Shown: positions 34,351 through 47,475, counted from the first letter of the stretch. The stretch: DNA of 64,000 nucleotides from Saururus chinensis (GCA_035235625.1 CP141144.1:42530014-42594013); one strand, 5' to 3'. The notes: generated by a model from the letters alone, not told the origin. A program made the numbers and translations.

Positions 34351-35119
34351 TTTGATTTTAGAATGGTAATGTTTACATATGACTTGTGATTTATTTAGTA
34401 TTTTATTTATTTCACTATATTAATCTGTAATATGTTTTGTAGGGAATTTGAAAGAAGAATGCAAAGTTTGATGATTTTGGCATTTAGAAATTTGGAATTT
34501 GAAGTTTGAACTTTGAAGTTGAAGATTAGGATTTTTCATTTAAAGGAATTTTGTGTGATTTGAGCTATCTACTTATGTTTGGTGAACATTGGTGTGGACA
34601 ATGAATTGTTGTTTAATTTGGACTAATGAACTTATAAGTGAAAAGTAGATGGTTTTTTATGATTTGAAACTATGAATGTTTGTTTGTGTTTCTAATTATG
34701 ATAAAAGTATGAGTTTGAATGAGTAGTGTAGGTTTAGATGTGTTTGGAATGAACAATATTTTGAATGGTTAAATAGGTTTAAATAAGATTTTGAAACAGG
34801 TTTAACAAAAAAAAAATTAGTGTTATGGGGAAACTCTTGCAATTTTTTTTATGATGACATCATCACCCAAGTCAACCAGGGTCAACCCACGGTTCAACCA
34901 GGTCGACCCAGCCCAGCCACTAATCCAAGTCGGGGTCTAGGCCGGGTTTTAAAACATTGGGTGAGAGAGCATATAATGCAGATGTGTGATATTAAATAAC
35001 ATGAAAATAAAGATGGATGGAATTCTTTTGGTCCACTTTATTCTAAACTCCTTGCATGCATAATATGGGTCATTCAAGATCTCTTACAATACACATAATA
35101 CTCAATGATCAGTTAATGA
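34351..35119. other. hAT 3' non-coding region and flank
   Basis: Follows the transposase tail. The hAT terminal inverted repeat appears at 34,945-34,959 (reads CAATGTTTTAAAACC on the minus strand), preceded by GTCAACC-type subterminal repeats. The DNA beyond is plain flank. Confidence 0.6.
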
Positions 35120-35700
35120 CCTTCTGAGTATGTGTATACAGGAAGATGGAAGACTTAAGTAAGAGAAGCTAGAGAGTGCCCATCTAGTTTCTCATAAAAG
35201 ACAAAAGAAGGGAAATCATAGTGCTCCAAAGAAGAAAATTGATAAATGTATGCTAATGAAATCTACTGGCATCACCAAGGAAACTAAATACTTTTTATGC
35301 AAGAAGAATGGATACATGAAGAAAGATTACTTTAAATATCAGAAGTGGATTACCAAGAAATGAGGTAATTTCATGTCTTTAGTGTGTTATGAATCTAATT
35401 ATGTTGATTTTTATCATTATACTACATGATGGACTAACTCTAGTTCTACAATCTATGTTTCCTCTCATGTAGGGGTTTCTTAGTCTAAGGAAACCAAATG
35501 ATGGGGAGCACAACATCTATTCATGAAATAAGATGTGTTCGAAGGTTAAAAATGTGAGAACATATCGGCTTATTCTTCATACAATATACACCTTAGATTT
35601 AGAGAGAACTATTTATATTTCAAGTTTTTCTAAGAACTTAGTTTTTATATCAAGACTAGTACCTCATGGCTTTAATTTTTAGTTTATGAATTCTTCATTA
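35120..35700 (+). pseudogene. Copia retrotransposon gag-protease remnant
   Basis: A degenerate zinc-knuckle block, ETKYFLCKKNGYMKKDYFKY (CCHC residues partly lost), is followed by WITKK, a protease-like SSSTIYVSSHVG and a stretch matching the usual YRKP-type linker in Ty1/copia polyproteins. Many stops; no LTRs identified. Confidence 0.65.
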
Positions 35701-35859
35701 TTCCCATTCCACACCTCTCCAATCTCTCTATGGCTCTTCATCTGCATTATTTCTTCTCTTCCAGTACCCTCATGTCCACCTTCACATTGATGATCCCGTC
35801 CATTTCCTTAGCTTAGTGTAGGCAAGGATGTCAACTAGTTGGTTAAACTTGAGGGAGGT

Positions 35860-37030
35860 TGTAACAACCCATTTTCCAGTTTTGCCCAATCTAAGGGGTT
35901 AATGAGTAATTCGGTAATTTTAGATAAGTGTTAGGGGGTTTCATAGGGTGAAATTTTTATAATTGGGTGAGCTTGAAGTAATGAGTGTAACAAATCTAAG
36001 AACACACGAAACAGAGATCAAGAGAGAAATAATCTCGGGAAGCATGCCACATGGGCAAAACCTACTTGAAAAGAGTGGGATAACCTACCCATGTGTGGTC
36101 TTATTTCGAAAGGATCATCGATACGAATCCATCGATACTAAGAACGCACATTTATGACTTTGGGGTAAGAAGTTATCGCATGTTGAAGTTTATTTTGGAT
36201 TAAAATAATATAAAAAATATATTATTTTAATCCAAAATAAACTTCAACATGCGATAACTTCTTACCCTATATAAAAAATATATTATTTTAATCAAGTAAG
36301 GAAGAAATAGCTAGCGTAAGCAATGATGCCAGTGGCCGACATCAGCCGCACTGCCTGGATCGTGACGTAGTGCCTCGTGTTGTAGCATGGCATCGGGTCT
36401 TGCTAGTTCACACAATCGTAGACCATTCTCGCGCCACTCCGGTGGGCTGCACGTCAGGCCGCCTGTCCACGGGAAGGAGCCCACGTGATGCATGGCACAT
36501 TCACACACAGCACTCGGCTAGAGTCTTACACACCGTACAGGGGTAGGATGCATGGTGCACGCATGCATTTTGTTTACTCGTTCTGAATCCGTTGTCTTAC
36601 GTTCTTGAGGCATTCCTAGCTAATTCAAGGGTGATCTACGTAATGATATGGTCCATTCTTCAAGTTGGCATCCCTAGAATGGGAAAACTATCCAGGGCAA
36701 GAGGAGGCTCTATTTGCCACCCTCCTACCCCAAGAGAGAGAGGGAAGTGGCCTGGAGAAAGAGAAGGCATCATCTTCCATCATAGGGCAGCATCGAGAGT
36801 CATGGCCTGAGGTAGGGGAGGCTTCGTCCTCCACCGAAGGGCCATGCAATGTGAGAAATGCCCCAAGGAAGGGGACGTTCTATCCGTGGCTTATGAGAGC
36901 GGAAAAAGGAAAGAGTTTTCGGGTAAGGGCATGTTCTGTTCGCGGCCTTCAGACATGCTATGTGTTGTCGTCGGGAAGGGGAAGGATCAGTTCAGGGTAA
37001 GGGGAGGCTCTATTCGCAGACCTTGTGCCC

Positions 37031-37068
<38 letters not shown>

Positions 37069-38117
37069 CGGCATGAATGAAGAGGAAGCTCCATCATCCA
37101 TCACCAGGCCTCATTGAGAAAGGTGGCCTGGAGTAGGGGAGACTTTGCACTCCACCAAAGGGCCACGATGTGTGAGGAACATCCCTAAGTAGGGGAGGTT
37201 CTATCCACTGCCCACAGGAGCAGAAAATGAGAGGGAAATGGGGGAGTTTTGTCCATCGTCTTCCAACCCAAGGCAAGGAAAGTGCAGAAGCTAAAGGAGG
37301 TTTTGTCCATTGTCTCCAGATCTTAAGGGGAGGATGCCCAAAAGGAACAAGCAACCCCCAATGCCGCTACCTCAGGAGATATTAGGGGAATAAATGTTTC
37401 TTACCTTTCGTTTTAATTATAGAAATGTATGTGCTAATTAGGATGTGTGTTATGCTATGATCCGTTGTGTTTTCTTATGCTATGCCTTGATATGCTATGT
37501 TTTAATATGCGTAAATATGATGTGTGCTTCTATGACATAATGTGTTCTATCTCCCTCTGGGGAAGAGCGAGACATGTGGTGTGTACTTGGTCTTGGCTAA
37601 GTGATAGAGTGAGATGTATGAATGTAGTTTGGATCTGCTTTGGGGTAGAGTGATGCATGTTATGGTGGCTATGTGGTACTCGACTCTAATAATAGAGCGA
37701 GATGTGTATTTCTGATGATTTATCGATTTCTATATAACTTTGATTAAATATTTGGAGATACATATTTTATCGTATGTGTTTCTGTATGGTCTGATGTATG
37801 TAACAGCTAATAGGTAGAACTACATATAGATTCGATCATATCGAAGAACACTATAGATGTTATCCGATATATACATAGGCAATTAATGACAAGGCAACAT
37901 TAGCTCAATCTGAATTGGATATTAAAATAGGTATGTCATGACCAATGTGCAACATAGTGCTAAAGTTTCAAAATGCGTAGAGGAACGCGAAGGCTCTCAC
38001 ACTCAGAGCCCACTGCTCTTTGTTCTAAGTTTTGGTTTTTATCATTTCGGAATGTGGGCTATCCCCTATATTGCAAACCCCTAGCTCAAGTCAGTGTTTC
38101 CGGGTTGGGGCATTACA
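35860..38117 (+). mobile_element. Solo Gypsy-like LTR with target duplication
   Basis: A 2,258-bp unit starting TGTAACAACCC and ending GGGGCATTACA, so it has TG...CA ends within a TGTAA/TTACA inverted pair. The 5-bp direct repeat GAGGT flanks it exactly (35,855-35,859 and 38,118-38,122). There are no internal gag-pol sequence and no second LTR, so this is a solo LTR from LTR-LTR recombination. A related LTR start lies at 54,786. Inside are a perfect hairpin (36,163-36,267), a tandem duplication of about 316 bp (36.77-36.90 vs 37.08-37.22 kb) and a (GA)n tract (37,034-37,066). Confidence 0.9.
36163..36267. repeat. Perfect hairpin: 50-bp stem, 5-nt loop
   Basis: Positions 36,163-36,212 (starting GGGTAAGAAGTTATCGCATG) are exactly complementary in reverse to 36,218-36,267, with AAAAA between. 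It lies inside the solo LTR. Confidence 0.95.
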
Positions 38118-38122
38118 GAGGT

Positions 38123-39721
38123 AATGGGCTACTTCTCAACTCGGTGATCATGAACATATTCTCAACCCCGGTGAAGGTGAAGCTGCCATAGGTGGTGGTG
38201 GTGGGAAGCCACAGTCAAGTGCAAGTGTGCTAGAAGAGAAGTTTTTGACTGAGTGAAATGGATGATGAATACTTTAATAAATGACCACTTCAAAACTTGC
38301 AAATTTTTATAAGAAAGACACTACAATGGGCTATACTTTAAGAGTGAATCATTCTACCAAAAATAGTATTTTCCCCACCAAATTCTTAATTTTAGTGTAT
38401 AATTAAGAATTTCAAAAATTATTCTCAAAATATAATGAAGTCTTCTTTCTTTATATGGAAATTACTCTTTGAAGACAGAACTTTGATCTCCTTGGGAGCA
38501 AACAGCCAAAACCTTATTTTCTCTTATGCAAAAAAGAAAAATCATGGCAATTTTAATAAAAAAACAAGTGATGAAATCAAAAGGTTGTTTTTGTTGGGTA
38601 GAAAAACTCACTTTTTATGATTGGTGATGAATCCTCTTTGAAAGGATGCAACTCTTCATTCAAAATTAAAAATAAAAATAAATTTATTTCATCAATTGCG
38701 AGACCGATCGATCACCATTAAGAGTGATTGATCATTCAAACAACTATAATCCCATCGTTCAACATAATATACATGTTGATTGATCAATTTTTTGAACCTA
38801 TTGATCGATAACTTTATTGTTAAATAATTTTTTTGTCTGTATCGATCAGTTTACAAACCAATTTATTAACCTTTTTGTCAAAAAAAATTTGTAGCCTGAT
38901 CGATGCTCAATCGCAAAAATTTTGAAAAATCTCTAACACATATGATTCACAGACAAATATGAGCCTTAAAAGTTGGGGTTCCCAACAATTTGCCTGGGGT
39001 TAGGATAGGCTAAAGCCAATAAGTAAGCATGATCGCATTTAACTATATTTTGAGCCCACCAATTACTAGACAGATTCAAACGTGGCCCAATTTCTCCCAC
39101 TGAATAGTTTCTTCCATTGACAGAAGAAAGTGAGAATATAATAGTCTCTTTCTCACAAGAAAAAGTCTAGGCGACTTCTATATATTCATATGCATATACC
39201 TTATGGTTCCAGAGGAATCCAATAATTCTAATGAATTGAAATTATCACTTGATCAAGACGACGGATATATTAGACTAATGCATTGGAAAAGTTCTATTGT
39301 CCTCTAAGATGGATTCGGGTTCGCATGAACTGGGTGTGAACTTCCCGCGTTTTTCTAACTTGTGATTGGGCAATCCCGGGCCCACGATGGGTAGGAGTAC
39401 ACCATCCATGCAAGAATGTACACCCAGCTGATCCGAATTAGAATTCGATACTTTTTTTAAGATTGCTTATCGAGGCAGTGAAATTTTTTAATTTATGATG
39501 TCCTGCAGTGGAAATCTTATAATAACTCCGTAGTGGAAGACAACTTGTATCAATAATGCGCATTTTTTTAGTTATAGGCGCGGTAGTTGGAACTCATTCA
39601 TGCACCTTCCTCTCGACTGCATACTGCATAGACTTCCATTCCAATTCAGCGAGCCAAGATTATCGGTTCTTCTTTACTCCATCCCTCAAATTGTTGTCTT
39701 CAACAATTTAGAGAGAAGATC
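38123..39721. other. Upstream region of the NLR gene
   Basis: No gene recognised. It contains GATCGATC/TGATCGAT phrases at 38.70-38.84 kb and presumably the NLR promoter. No TATA box can be called with confidence. Confidence 0.45.
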
Positions 39722-42700
39722 ATGGCTCATTTGGTAGCGCAGGCGGCTCTCGGCAGCTCTTTCTCAACCTTGCTTCCCAAGCTGTTGGATGTCCTCAAAA
39801 ATCAAGAACTTTGCAACTTTTGGGGTGTCCGTAAGATGCTTAAAGGGCTCCAAAAGCAATTGTCAAGAATTCAATGTGTGCTCGATGATGCTCAAGCCAA
39901 AATCCTTGATAAGCGGGTTGAAAATTGGGTGGATGATCTGAGAGAACTTGCTTATGACATGGATGACATCCTGGACGAGATGAACATTGAACGTCTGCGG
40001 CTTGAACTAGCAGCTAGAAAGGAAGCCAACAATACTCCGGTACGCAATTTCTTCTCTAAATTCTTAAAAGGTGCGAAAAAATTCCCCCTCTATGTTACCT
40101 TCAATACCAAACTCAAAAGCAAGATAAAAGAGGTTTTGAGTAGGTTGGATGAGGTTTCAAAGGCCGCACATGACCTTAGGCTGAAAAGTGAAATAGGAGG
40201 GACGACTGGAATGCCTCATCAAGTTCGACTTAGACACGAGATAGGCCCCTTCGTGGATGAGTCCGAAGTCTATGGTCGAGAAGAAGATAAAGAAAAAATA
40301 ATAAACTTATTGTTAGCATCATCTAGTTCAAGTAAGAAGAGCTATTCTGTGATCTCCGTAGTGGGGATGGGAGGCATAGGAAAGACTACTCTAGCCAAGC
40401 ATGTCTTCCAAGATAAAAAAATTGAAGATTATTTTAATTTGCGAAGTTGGTCATGCGTGTCTGACATTTTTGACATTGTTAAAGTGACTAGAGAGCTTGT
40501 TGAATGCGTCACAAAAAAAAATTCAGACATGACACTTGGAGGATTACAGGGTTGCCTTCGAGATATAGTGAGGGATAAGAAATGCTTGCTTGTGCTGGAT
40601 GATGTATGGACGGCAGAAAAGCGGGAGGCAAAAAAGTGGGATGAACTTGTAGCCCCATTTAGTTGTTGTGCAAATGGAAGTAAAATTCTTGTTACTACTC
40701 GTAACAGAGAAACTGTCAATGGGATAATATATGAACTAGGAAATTTAGAAGATGAGGCTTGTTGGAATTTGTTCAAAGAGAAAGCTTTTCAAGGGGTTGA
40801 CCTGTATACAAATGGAAATTTGGAAAACATGGGGAAGGAAATTGTGAAGAGATGTAAAGGTGTTCCTCTGGCAGTCAAGGTACTAGGGGCCATCTTACAA
40901 GGTGCTCCAGAGGAAAAATGGAAAAGTTTACTAAGAAGTGAAATTTGGCGAACTGTAGATGGCGATAATGATGAAATTTTTCCTGCCTTGAGAATGAGCT
41001 ATCACTACCTACCCTCTCATTTGAAGCGTTGCTTTGAGTACCTCTCACTTTTTCCTACTGATTCTTGGCTTATCCTAGTTAATCTGGTTAGAATGTGGAT
41101 TGCAGAAGGTCTCATAGAAGCTAAAGAAGGGAGGCTGTTAGAAGACATCGCATGCGAATATTATGAAGAAATGAAAAGAAGATCTCTTATCCAAAACGAC
41201 AATAGGATGCATGACCTTGTGCATAGTCTAGCATGCCTTGTCTCAAAAAAATTCTATTGTCGAGTACCAAATGATATCATATCATGCAAAATGGAAAGGA
41301 TTCGACATGCATCTTTTTTTGATGAACAGGTGAAGGTAACACATCTTGACTTGCTTCTTCAAGCTAAAAGCCTTCGGACACTTCAGTTTCAATATTATCA
41401 CATAGATTCCTATGTCTTGTCGGAGAGGTTGTCAAAGTGGAGTCTTTTACGTGTCTTGGATATATGTGGGGCTGACACAGTTGAACTACCAACTTGCACG
41501 GGTAATTTGAAGCATCTTCGCTACCTCAAGATCTCTTCGAACACTAAAATGCAGAGTCTCCCAGATTCAATATGTGAGCTCTATAATTTGCAAACATTGG
41601 ACCTTTTTGATTGTAAGAGTCTCAATATTTTACCAAAAGATATTGGAAACCTCCGAAGCCTACAATATCTAGACCTTTCTTATACACCCGTTTCAACTTT
41701 ACCGATTTCAACTTGCAAACTCACAAATTTGGAGCTGCTGAATCTTAACTCTTGTACTAGACTTACCCACTTACCAAAAGACGTGGGGGACCTTCAAAGT
41801 TTGAAGAGTCTCGGTCTCAAACAATCTAGGATGAGCCTGCCAGATTCCATTGTAAAAATCACTTGTCTAAAGACACTTGGCAATAGGTGTGATTGGGTTG
41901 GCCGTCAGTTAAAACTACCGCCGCACATCGGAAAGTTGACTAACCTTGAATTTTTGGACCAATACAATGTTGGTAAAGAAATAGGACGAGGAATTGGAGA
42001 GCTCAAGGACATGAACAATGTCAGTGGTTCACTTGTCATCTCACATCTTGAGAACGTTGAAAGCGTAGAAGAGGCATCAATGGCTGATTTAAAGAGGAAG
42101 AAACGCATTAATGAGCTAACATTCCAGTGGAGCCCCTTATTGCCAAAAAATAGTGATAATGGTTCTTCTTCTTCGGTGGTGCGAGATGGAGAAGTTGAAT
42201 TGAAGGTACTGGAAGCTCTGGAGCCTCATTCAACCGCCATCACTTATTTATATTTCAGAAACTACAACGGCGATGTGTTCCCAAAGTGGATGTTTGTAGC
42301 CAGATTTTCATCTCTCAAGCGTTTAAAAATAGAAGGGATGAACAAGATAAGGGGAGTGGTTGGTCTCGAGCTTCTATCATTATTGGAACTAGACATTATC
42401 AGTTGCCCCAATTTGAAGGATGTTTCTATGGTACCTCCGAAGTTGACGAAATTAAACGTGGAAGACTGCCAAGAGTTAACCGAATTGTCTCTACTTCCAA
42501 CTCTCCAAGATAATGATTACAACTCCAATTCCTCATGGAGGATAGACCTCCCCCAGCTGAACAAGCTTGACATTTGTAAGTTCCGATGTTGAAAGAGTTA
42601 CGAATGTATGAATGCAAGGTGTTGGACATAATCCTTCCTCTGAGGCAGAATTTACGAATTTGCCAAGATGATTCCCACTCCAATTTCACATCGCGGATAC

Positions 42701-43821
42701 ACCTCTCTCATCTAGAGAAGATAGAGATTCAGTATTGCCCCAGTTTGAGATGTGTTTCCATGTCAGTTCCGATGTTGAAAGACTTAGAAGTGCAAGAATG
42801 CAAGGAGTTGGACATTAGCCTTACTTTGGTCTCGTGTATCGAAAGGTTGCACTTGGATGGCTTAAAAATCACTTCGTTCCGCAATTTAATAATTGCAGAG
42901 GATAATTGCGACCAAATCGGTTCACTGCCTCCGACCCTTACAAAGCTCCGCATATCCCATTGCCACCAGCTGGAATCTCTGTTCGAGGATAGGCAACAGT
43001 TGCCGGAATTACAGGATCTGAGTATCCAGAATTGTAAACAACTGAGGCTATTGGCAGTAGATGGGCCACCGCCGCCCAACCTTAGACGCCTTGCGATATG
43101 CTATTGTTCAAGACTGGAGTCGGTGTGGGACCATGGAGGAGTACTCGGGAGCCTTGAATCTCTCCGAATCCGTGACTGCCCCGAGCTCAAGTTTATTCCC
43201 CTTGGGCCGTGCCTGGAGGAATTGCGGATTAATTACTCTTCTCTACTACAAGCGGCAGGTGAAGTACTGCCCGTGCCTTGGCTGCGCAACCTTACATCTT
43301 TAAAGGAGTTGCAAATTGATGATCTTCCCACCGCTTCCTTTCTGTTGGATAATCATGATGCCTTTGCACCGGCTCTTACAACTCTCCGCTTAAACAACTG
43401 CACAGACATGACTTCCTTACCCAAGGCCCTGCACAACCTCACTTCCATTACCTCCCTCACTCTTTACCATTGTAATCAACTTGTGACCTTCCCGGAAGGG
43501 AATGAGGTGCTTCCGCCCACGCTTACATGTCTCAAAATTTTCTGTTGTCATCAACTTGTATCCTTGCGGGAGGAGGGGCTTCCACCGGCTCTTACAGAAC
43601 TCAGAGTGTGGTTCTGCCCAAACCTGACTTCCCTACCCAAGGCGTTGCACAACCTCACCTCTCTGCGGATGCTACGCATTGGGAACTGTCCTGAGTTAGA
43701 AGCCCGGCCAGACGATCGATTACCTCCCAACCTTCAACATCTGTATATTGGGGAATGTCCCAAACTGGAGCAACAGTTGGAAGAGGAAGATAGAAGAGAT
43801 TGGCTTCATCTGATGATATGA
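39722..43821 (+). CDS. CC-NB-ARC-LRR immune receptor gene (frame break at 42.58 kb)
   Basis: A plant intracellular immune receptor of the CNL class, an ATP/ADP-switched sensor of pathogen effectors. The first frame (39,722-42,592, 956 codons) has: coiled coil 1-130 with EDVID-like AYDMDDILDEM (77-87); P-loop GMGGIGKTT (215-223); RNBS-A FNLRSWSCVSD; kinase-2 LLVLDDVW (289-296); RNBS-B GSKILVTTR (319-327); GVPLA (380-384); RNBS-D CFEYLSLFP (437-445); MHD (496-498); then leucine-rich repeats. The second frame (42,586-43,821) holds about 410 more LRR residues and the natural end. The two overlap out of phase at GTAAGTTCCGATG. Either a small deletion broke the gene or a 191-nt intron (42,576-42,766) joins the frames into about 1,302 residues, a normal size for this subfamily. 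The linker after RNBS-B (NRETVNGIIYELG) is a few residues short. Start chosen at the MAHLVAQAAL-type CC start. Confidence 0.93.
42576..42766 (+). other. Candidate intron bridging the NLR frames
   Basis: GTAAGT at 42,576 is a consensus donor; TGTCAG ends at 42,766. Removal joins LDI to FPMLKDLEVQEC in frame, with phase matching on both sides. Donor and acceptor both sit at the start of a repeated unit (TTCCGATGTTGAAAGA at 42,581 and 42,767), so splicing would remove exactly one LRR-unit duplicate. The alternative is a frameshift deletion between duplicates. Confidence 0.4.
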
Positions 43822-43824
43822 GGC

Positions 43825-45020
43825 AGTCACGCCATGACACCCCCGTCGAAGTGATCATGGTTTGGTTGGTTCGAAGAAGCAGAAGAACTCCGCTTTGTGC
43901 ATGAGCTAAGAAAGGACAGCAGCAGCCACCAAAAAGCGGAAACTTTGTAGCGTACTGAGGTAGGGTTTCGAAATCTGGATGCTTACATGAAAATTTGTAG
44001 CGGCCAGATGGTCGATTACCTCCTATCTCATTATGGAGAACTGGAGCAAACTGAAGCAGCAGCTGCAAGATGAAGATTGAAGAAATTGGCTTCATCTCAT
44101 GTGTCACTAATACGATTGATCAACTCTACAACCTCACCTCTCTGCATTGGCTTCATCCGACGCTTTACTGGTACTATTCGGCTTCATCTGACGATTAGAA
44201 AGAGTTTGGCTTCATCTGATGCCCTGTTCCCAACACTAACGACGCAGGTACGGGTCCGTCTACATACATCTTTTCCTTCTGTGTAACAAAGACTTAAAAA
44301 CGTATCTGCCATTTTAACGTGAGGTTCACAGATCTCAAGGACAAGGAGAAAAAGTACTTTCTGTTTTCTAATTTTTCTTTTTATTCTTCTTATAGATGTA
44401 CTGTTATTATTTGTATGGTCCTCTACTATTGTTTTTGTAAATGTTAGATAGATGGTCTGGTTGATAGAAAGAAACACAAAATTGCTTGTTTTGTTCATCA
44501 ATCAGAAGCTATTGCCATTTTTTTTTGGAATCTTGGTTGATTTTGTGCCGAGGAAATTGTGATTGTACAAGTTGATTTCTTGTTTTACAATTTTTTTATA
44601 ACTATAAAGCCCCATGATTTTTTTTTCTGAAAAAAAATGAAAATTACAACTCTCATTTTGCTTTCTACTTTTCTCGTTTAGCATGTAACATGTGACAATG
44701 GAAAAGCTATTGGATTTTTTCAACTTGACCTTCAAAATTCTTGGTGCTCACATATGTAATATCGAGTGAGTTAAAAGAATTTATATGTTCTCATTGTAGT
44801 CTACTATTCTTGCTTTCTCCACAACAGATTTGTAGTGCTTATAACCTTATTATTTGGTGATATATTGTGATGTTGAAACATTGTTTCAACCTTTAATATC
44901 CATTTTGGGGCCAAGTTTGTCCAGCCTCAAAACAGTCTTCTCAGATATGTAAATTATAGGAGAAGCATGGAAAGAATGTTTTATATAGAAAATGCTAAAG
45001 TATGCAGGAAGCAACTCCAT
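43825..45020. other. 3' flank of the NLR gene, first tandem unit
   Basis: Untranslated-like sequence with remnants of coding repeats (CTCTACAACCTCACCTCTCTG near 44.12 kb). It is repeated with divergence at 45.3-46.5 kb and in part at 48.6-49.5 kb. Confidence 0.6.
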
Positions 45021-45296
45021 CTATGGTTCTGCCCAAACCTCACTTCCCTTCCCAAGGCATTGCACAACCTCACTTCCCTTCATGTTTTGTAATGTCCACA
45101 ACTAGTGTCCTTCCCGGACCTCCACAACCTCACCTCTCTGCAGTTGCATTAAATTGATGGCTGCCCTGAATTAGAGGCCCGACCAGACGATCAATTACCT
45201 CCAAACCTTCAACATTTGTGTAGAGAAAAGTGTCCCAAACTGAAGCAGCAGTTGGAAAAGGAAGATAAAAGATATTGGCTTAATCTGATGAGCTGA
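45021..45296 (+). pseudogene. Duplicated 3' end of the NLR (copy 2)
   Basis: An LRR fragment matching 43,610-43,821: WFCPNLTSLPKALHNLTSL, CPELEARPDDQLPPNLQHL and CPKLKQQLEKEDKRYWLNLM, ending in TGA at 45,294-45,296. Stops and frame breaks lie near 45.09 and 45.15 kb. There is no NB-ARC upstream, so it cannot make a receptor. It arose by tandem duplication of the gene's last few hundred bases plus its 3' flank. Confidence 0.88.
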
Positions 45297-46600
45297 GGCA
45301 GGCCCGACACCAACAAAACAGGGTATCTATGTATATTCGTGGTCATGGTTTGGTTGGTTCGATGAAGCAGAAGACCTCTGCTTTGTGCAAGAGCTACCAA
45401 CTAAGAAAGGACAGCAGCAGCCACCAAAAAGGAGAAACATTGCAGCGTACTGAGGTAGAGTTTCAAAGTCTGCATGCTTACATGAAAATTTGTACCAGCC
45501 AGACAATCGATTGCCTCCCATCTCATTATAGAGAACTGGAGCAAACTGAAGCAGCAGCTGCAAGAAGAAATTGGCTTCATCTCATGTGTCACTAATACGA
45601 TTGATCAACTCTACAACCTCACCTCTCTGCATTGGCTTCATCTGACATGTTATGGGTGCGATTCGGCTTCATATGATGAATAGCCACTATATTAGAAAGA
45701 TCTGGGCCTCATCTCATGCTGTGCTCTGAATACTAACGACGCAGGTACATAGTCCTACATCTTTTCTTTTTGTATCACAAATAATTGATAAGTTATCTGC
45801 CCATTGAGTCCATGTTTCTGTCCTTAAGCAGCTAGATCGGTGCCATTTCAATGTGAAGTTCACAGACCTGAAGGACAAGGAGAAAAAAAGTACACTCTTT
45901 TTTCCAATTTCCTTTTACTCTTCTTATAGATGTACTACTGTTTATTTGTGTGGTCATCTACTATTGTTTTTGTCCATATTAGATAGGTTGTCGGGTTGAT
46001 AGAAAGAAACACAAACTTGCCTGTTTTGTTCATCAATCTGAAGCTGATTGCCATTTTTTTTTTCGTTTTTTGGAACCCTGGTTGATTTTTTGTGCAGGTG
46101 AAATTGTGATTCTACAAGTGTTTTTTTTTACTAGTTTTTTGTAACTATGAAGCCCCATGATTTTTTTTTCCAAAAAAAAAGGAATGAAAATTATAACTCT
46201 CATTTTTCATTCGACTTTTCTTGCTTTAGCATGCAACATGTGACAATGGAAAAACTATTGGATTGTTTCCAATTGACCTTCAAAATTCTCGGGCGATTAT
46301 ATGTAATATTGAGCGAGTTAAAGAATTTATACGTTCTCATTGTAGTCTACTATTCTTGCTTTCTCCACGATAGATATGTCATGGTTATAACCTTATTTTT
46401 TGGTGTCATATTGTGATGTTGAAGCATTCTTTCAACCTTCTTTACTAAGTGAAAGATTGCCATTTTTGGGCCAAGTTTGTCCAGCCTCATAACAGTCACC
46501 TCATATATGTAAATTATAGGGGAAGCATGGAAAGAATGTTTTGTTGAAGTAATAGCAATTTGGGGAAAATGCTAAAGTATACCAAGAACAAATGGTTCTC
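45297..46600. repeat. Second copy of the NLR 3' flank
   Basis: Aligns with 43,825-45,000: GACAGCAGCAGCCACCAAAAAG, GATGTACT...TTATTTGT, TAACTATGAAGCCCCATGAT, and the ATTGGATT...CAACTTGACCTTCAAAATTCT phrase all recur in order. Confidence 0.85.
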
Positions 46601-47475
46601 CATGTCATTCATCATTTCCTTTTCAACTCTTTGTTTCTTTTGATTACTCTACGTCCTTAACCTATTTTTTGCAACTTTATTATTTTTTTTCTTAGAATTA
46701 AGTTGGGTAACTGTGAGCTATCTCCAGTATTAGTGCTCTTTGCAAAAATAAACACAGTTTTGAAGGAGAAGAAGAAAACTTGCGTTTTTTTCTTTTTAAA
46801 TTTTTCCATTGAGAAAATCATGCATGGCTCATCCCTTGCTACCTCTAGCTAATATTGAGTTTAAGTGCAAATCAGATATGTTACCATTAAGTAATTTCGT
46901 GATAAATCTCATGAAAATTTTGAATTGGATGAAAATTTTCCAGAAGTTCTCTCTAGTTCAAAGAGTTAACTCGGAATTACTATTATTGTGCAGAAAGACA
47001 CTTGGCGTGCTGCTTGGTGTGCTCATAGTAATTTACTTTGTTACAATGAACTTATTTTCATTCCTTGAGGAATTTACTATTCACAATAAATGTTTGCCAA
47101 GTACAATTGTTGAAAGTGTATTTCTTCTTAAAAAGTGACTTTTTATTGTAAAGAGGTGTTTGATTACACTTCATTTAACTTATGAAAGTAAAAAACCTTT
47201 TTATTCAAATTGACAAATGGATAAGATTTAACTGATGTTTACTTTGTGCTTTAAAATTACAATAACTAAAATTGCTTTGAAGTTATCTTTTGTCAACATA
47301 CTGAATTAAGCAATGGAGATTTGGATGGCTACCCTCTGTTGCCACTTCCAAGTTAAACAAGTTGCTACATAATCATTATGATTAACTAATCTAACTCGAG
47401 TATATTTACATTAAAAACATGTAAGATGTTTCTACGCTGACATGGGACTACCAGTAATCTGGTATATAAAATGTT
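46601..47475. other. Non-coding sequence between NLR 3' copies
   Basis: AT-rich; short phrases of the flank repeat recur near 46.72-46.79 kb. No gene recognised. Confidence 0.4.

Noticed and set aside
40429-40776. Minus-strand open frame within the NB-ARC region
   Set aside because: Shadow of the NLR frame with no independent features.
42586-43821. Second, separate LRR gene starting at the internal ATG
   Set aside because: It continues the same repeats with no gap and no CC or NB-ARC; it is the tail of the NLR gene.
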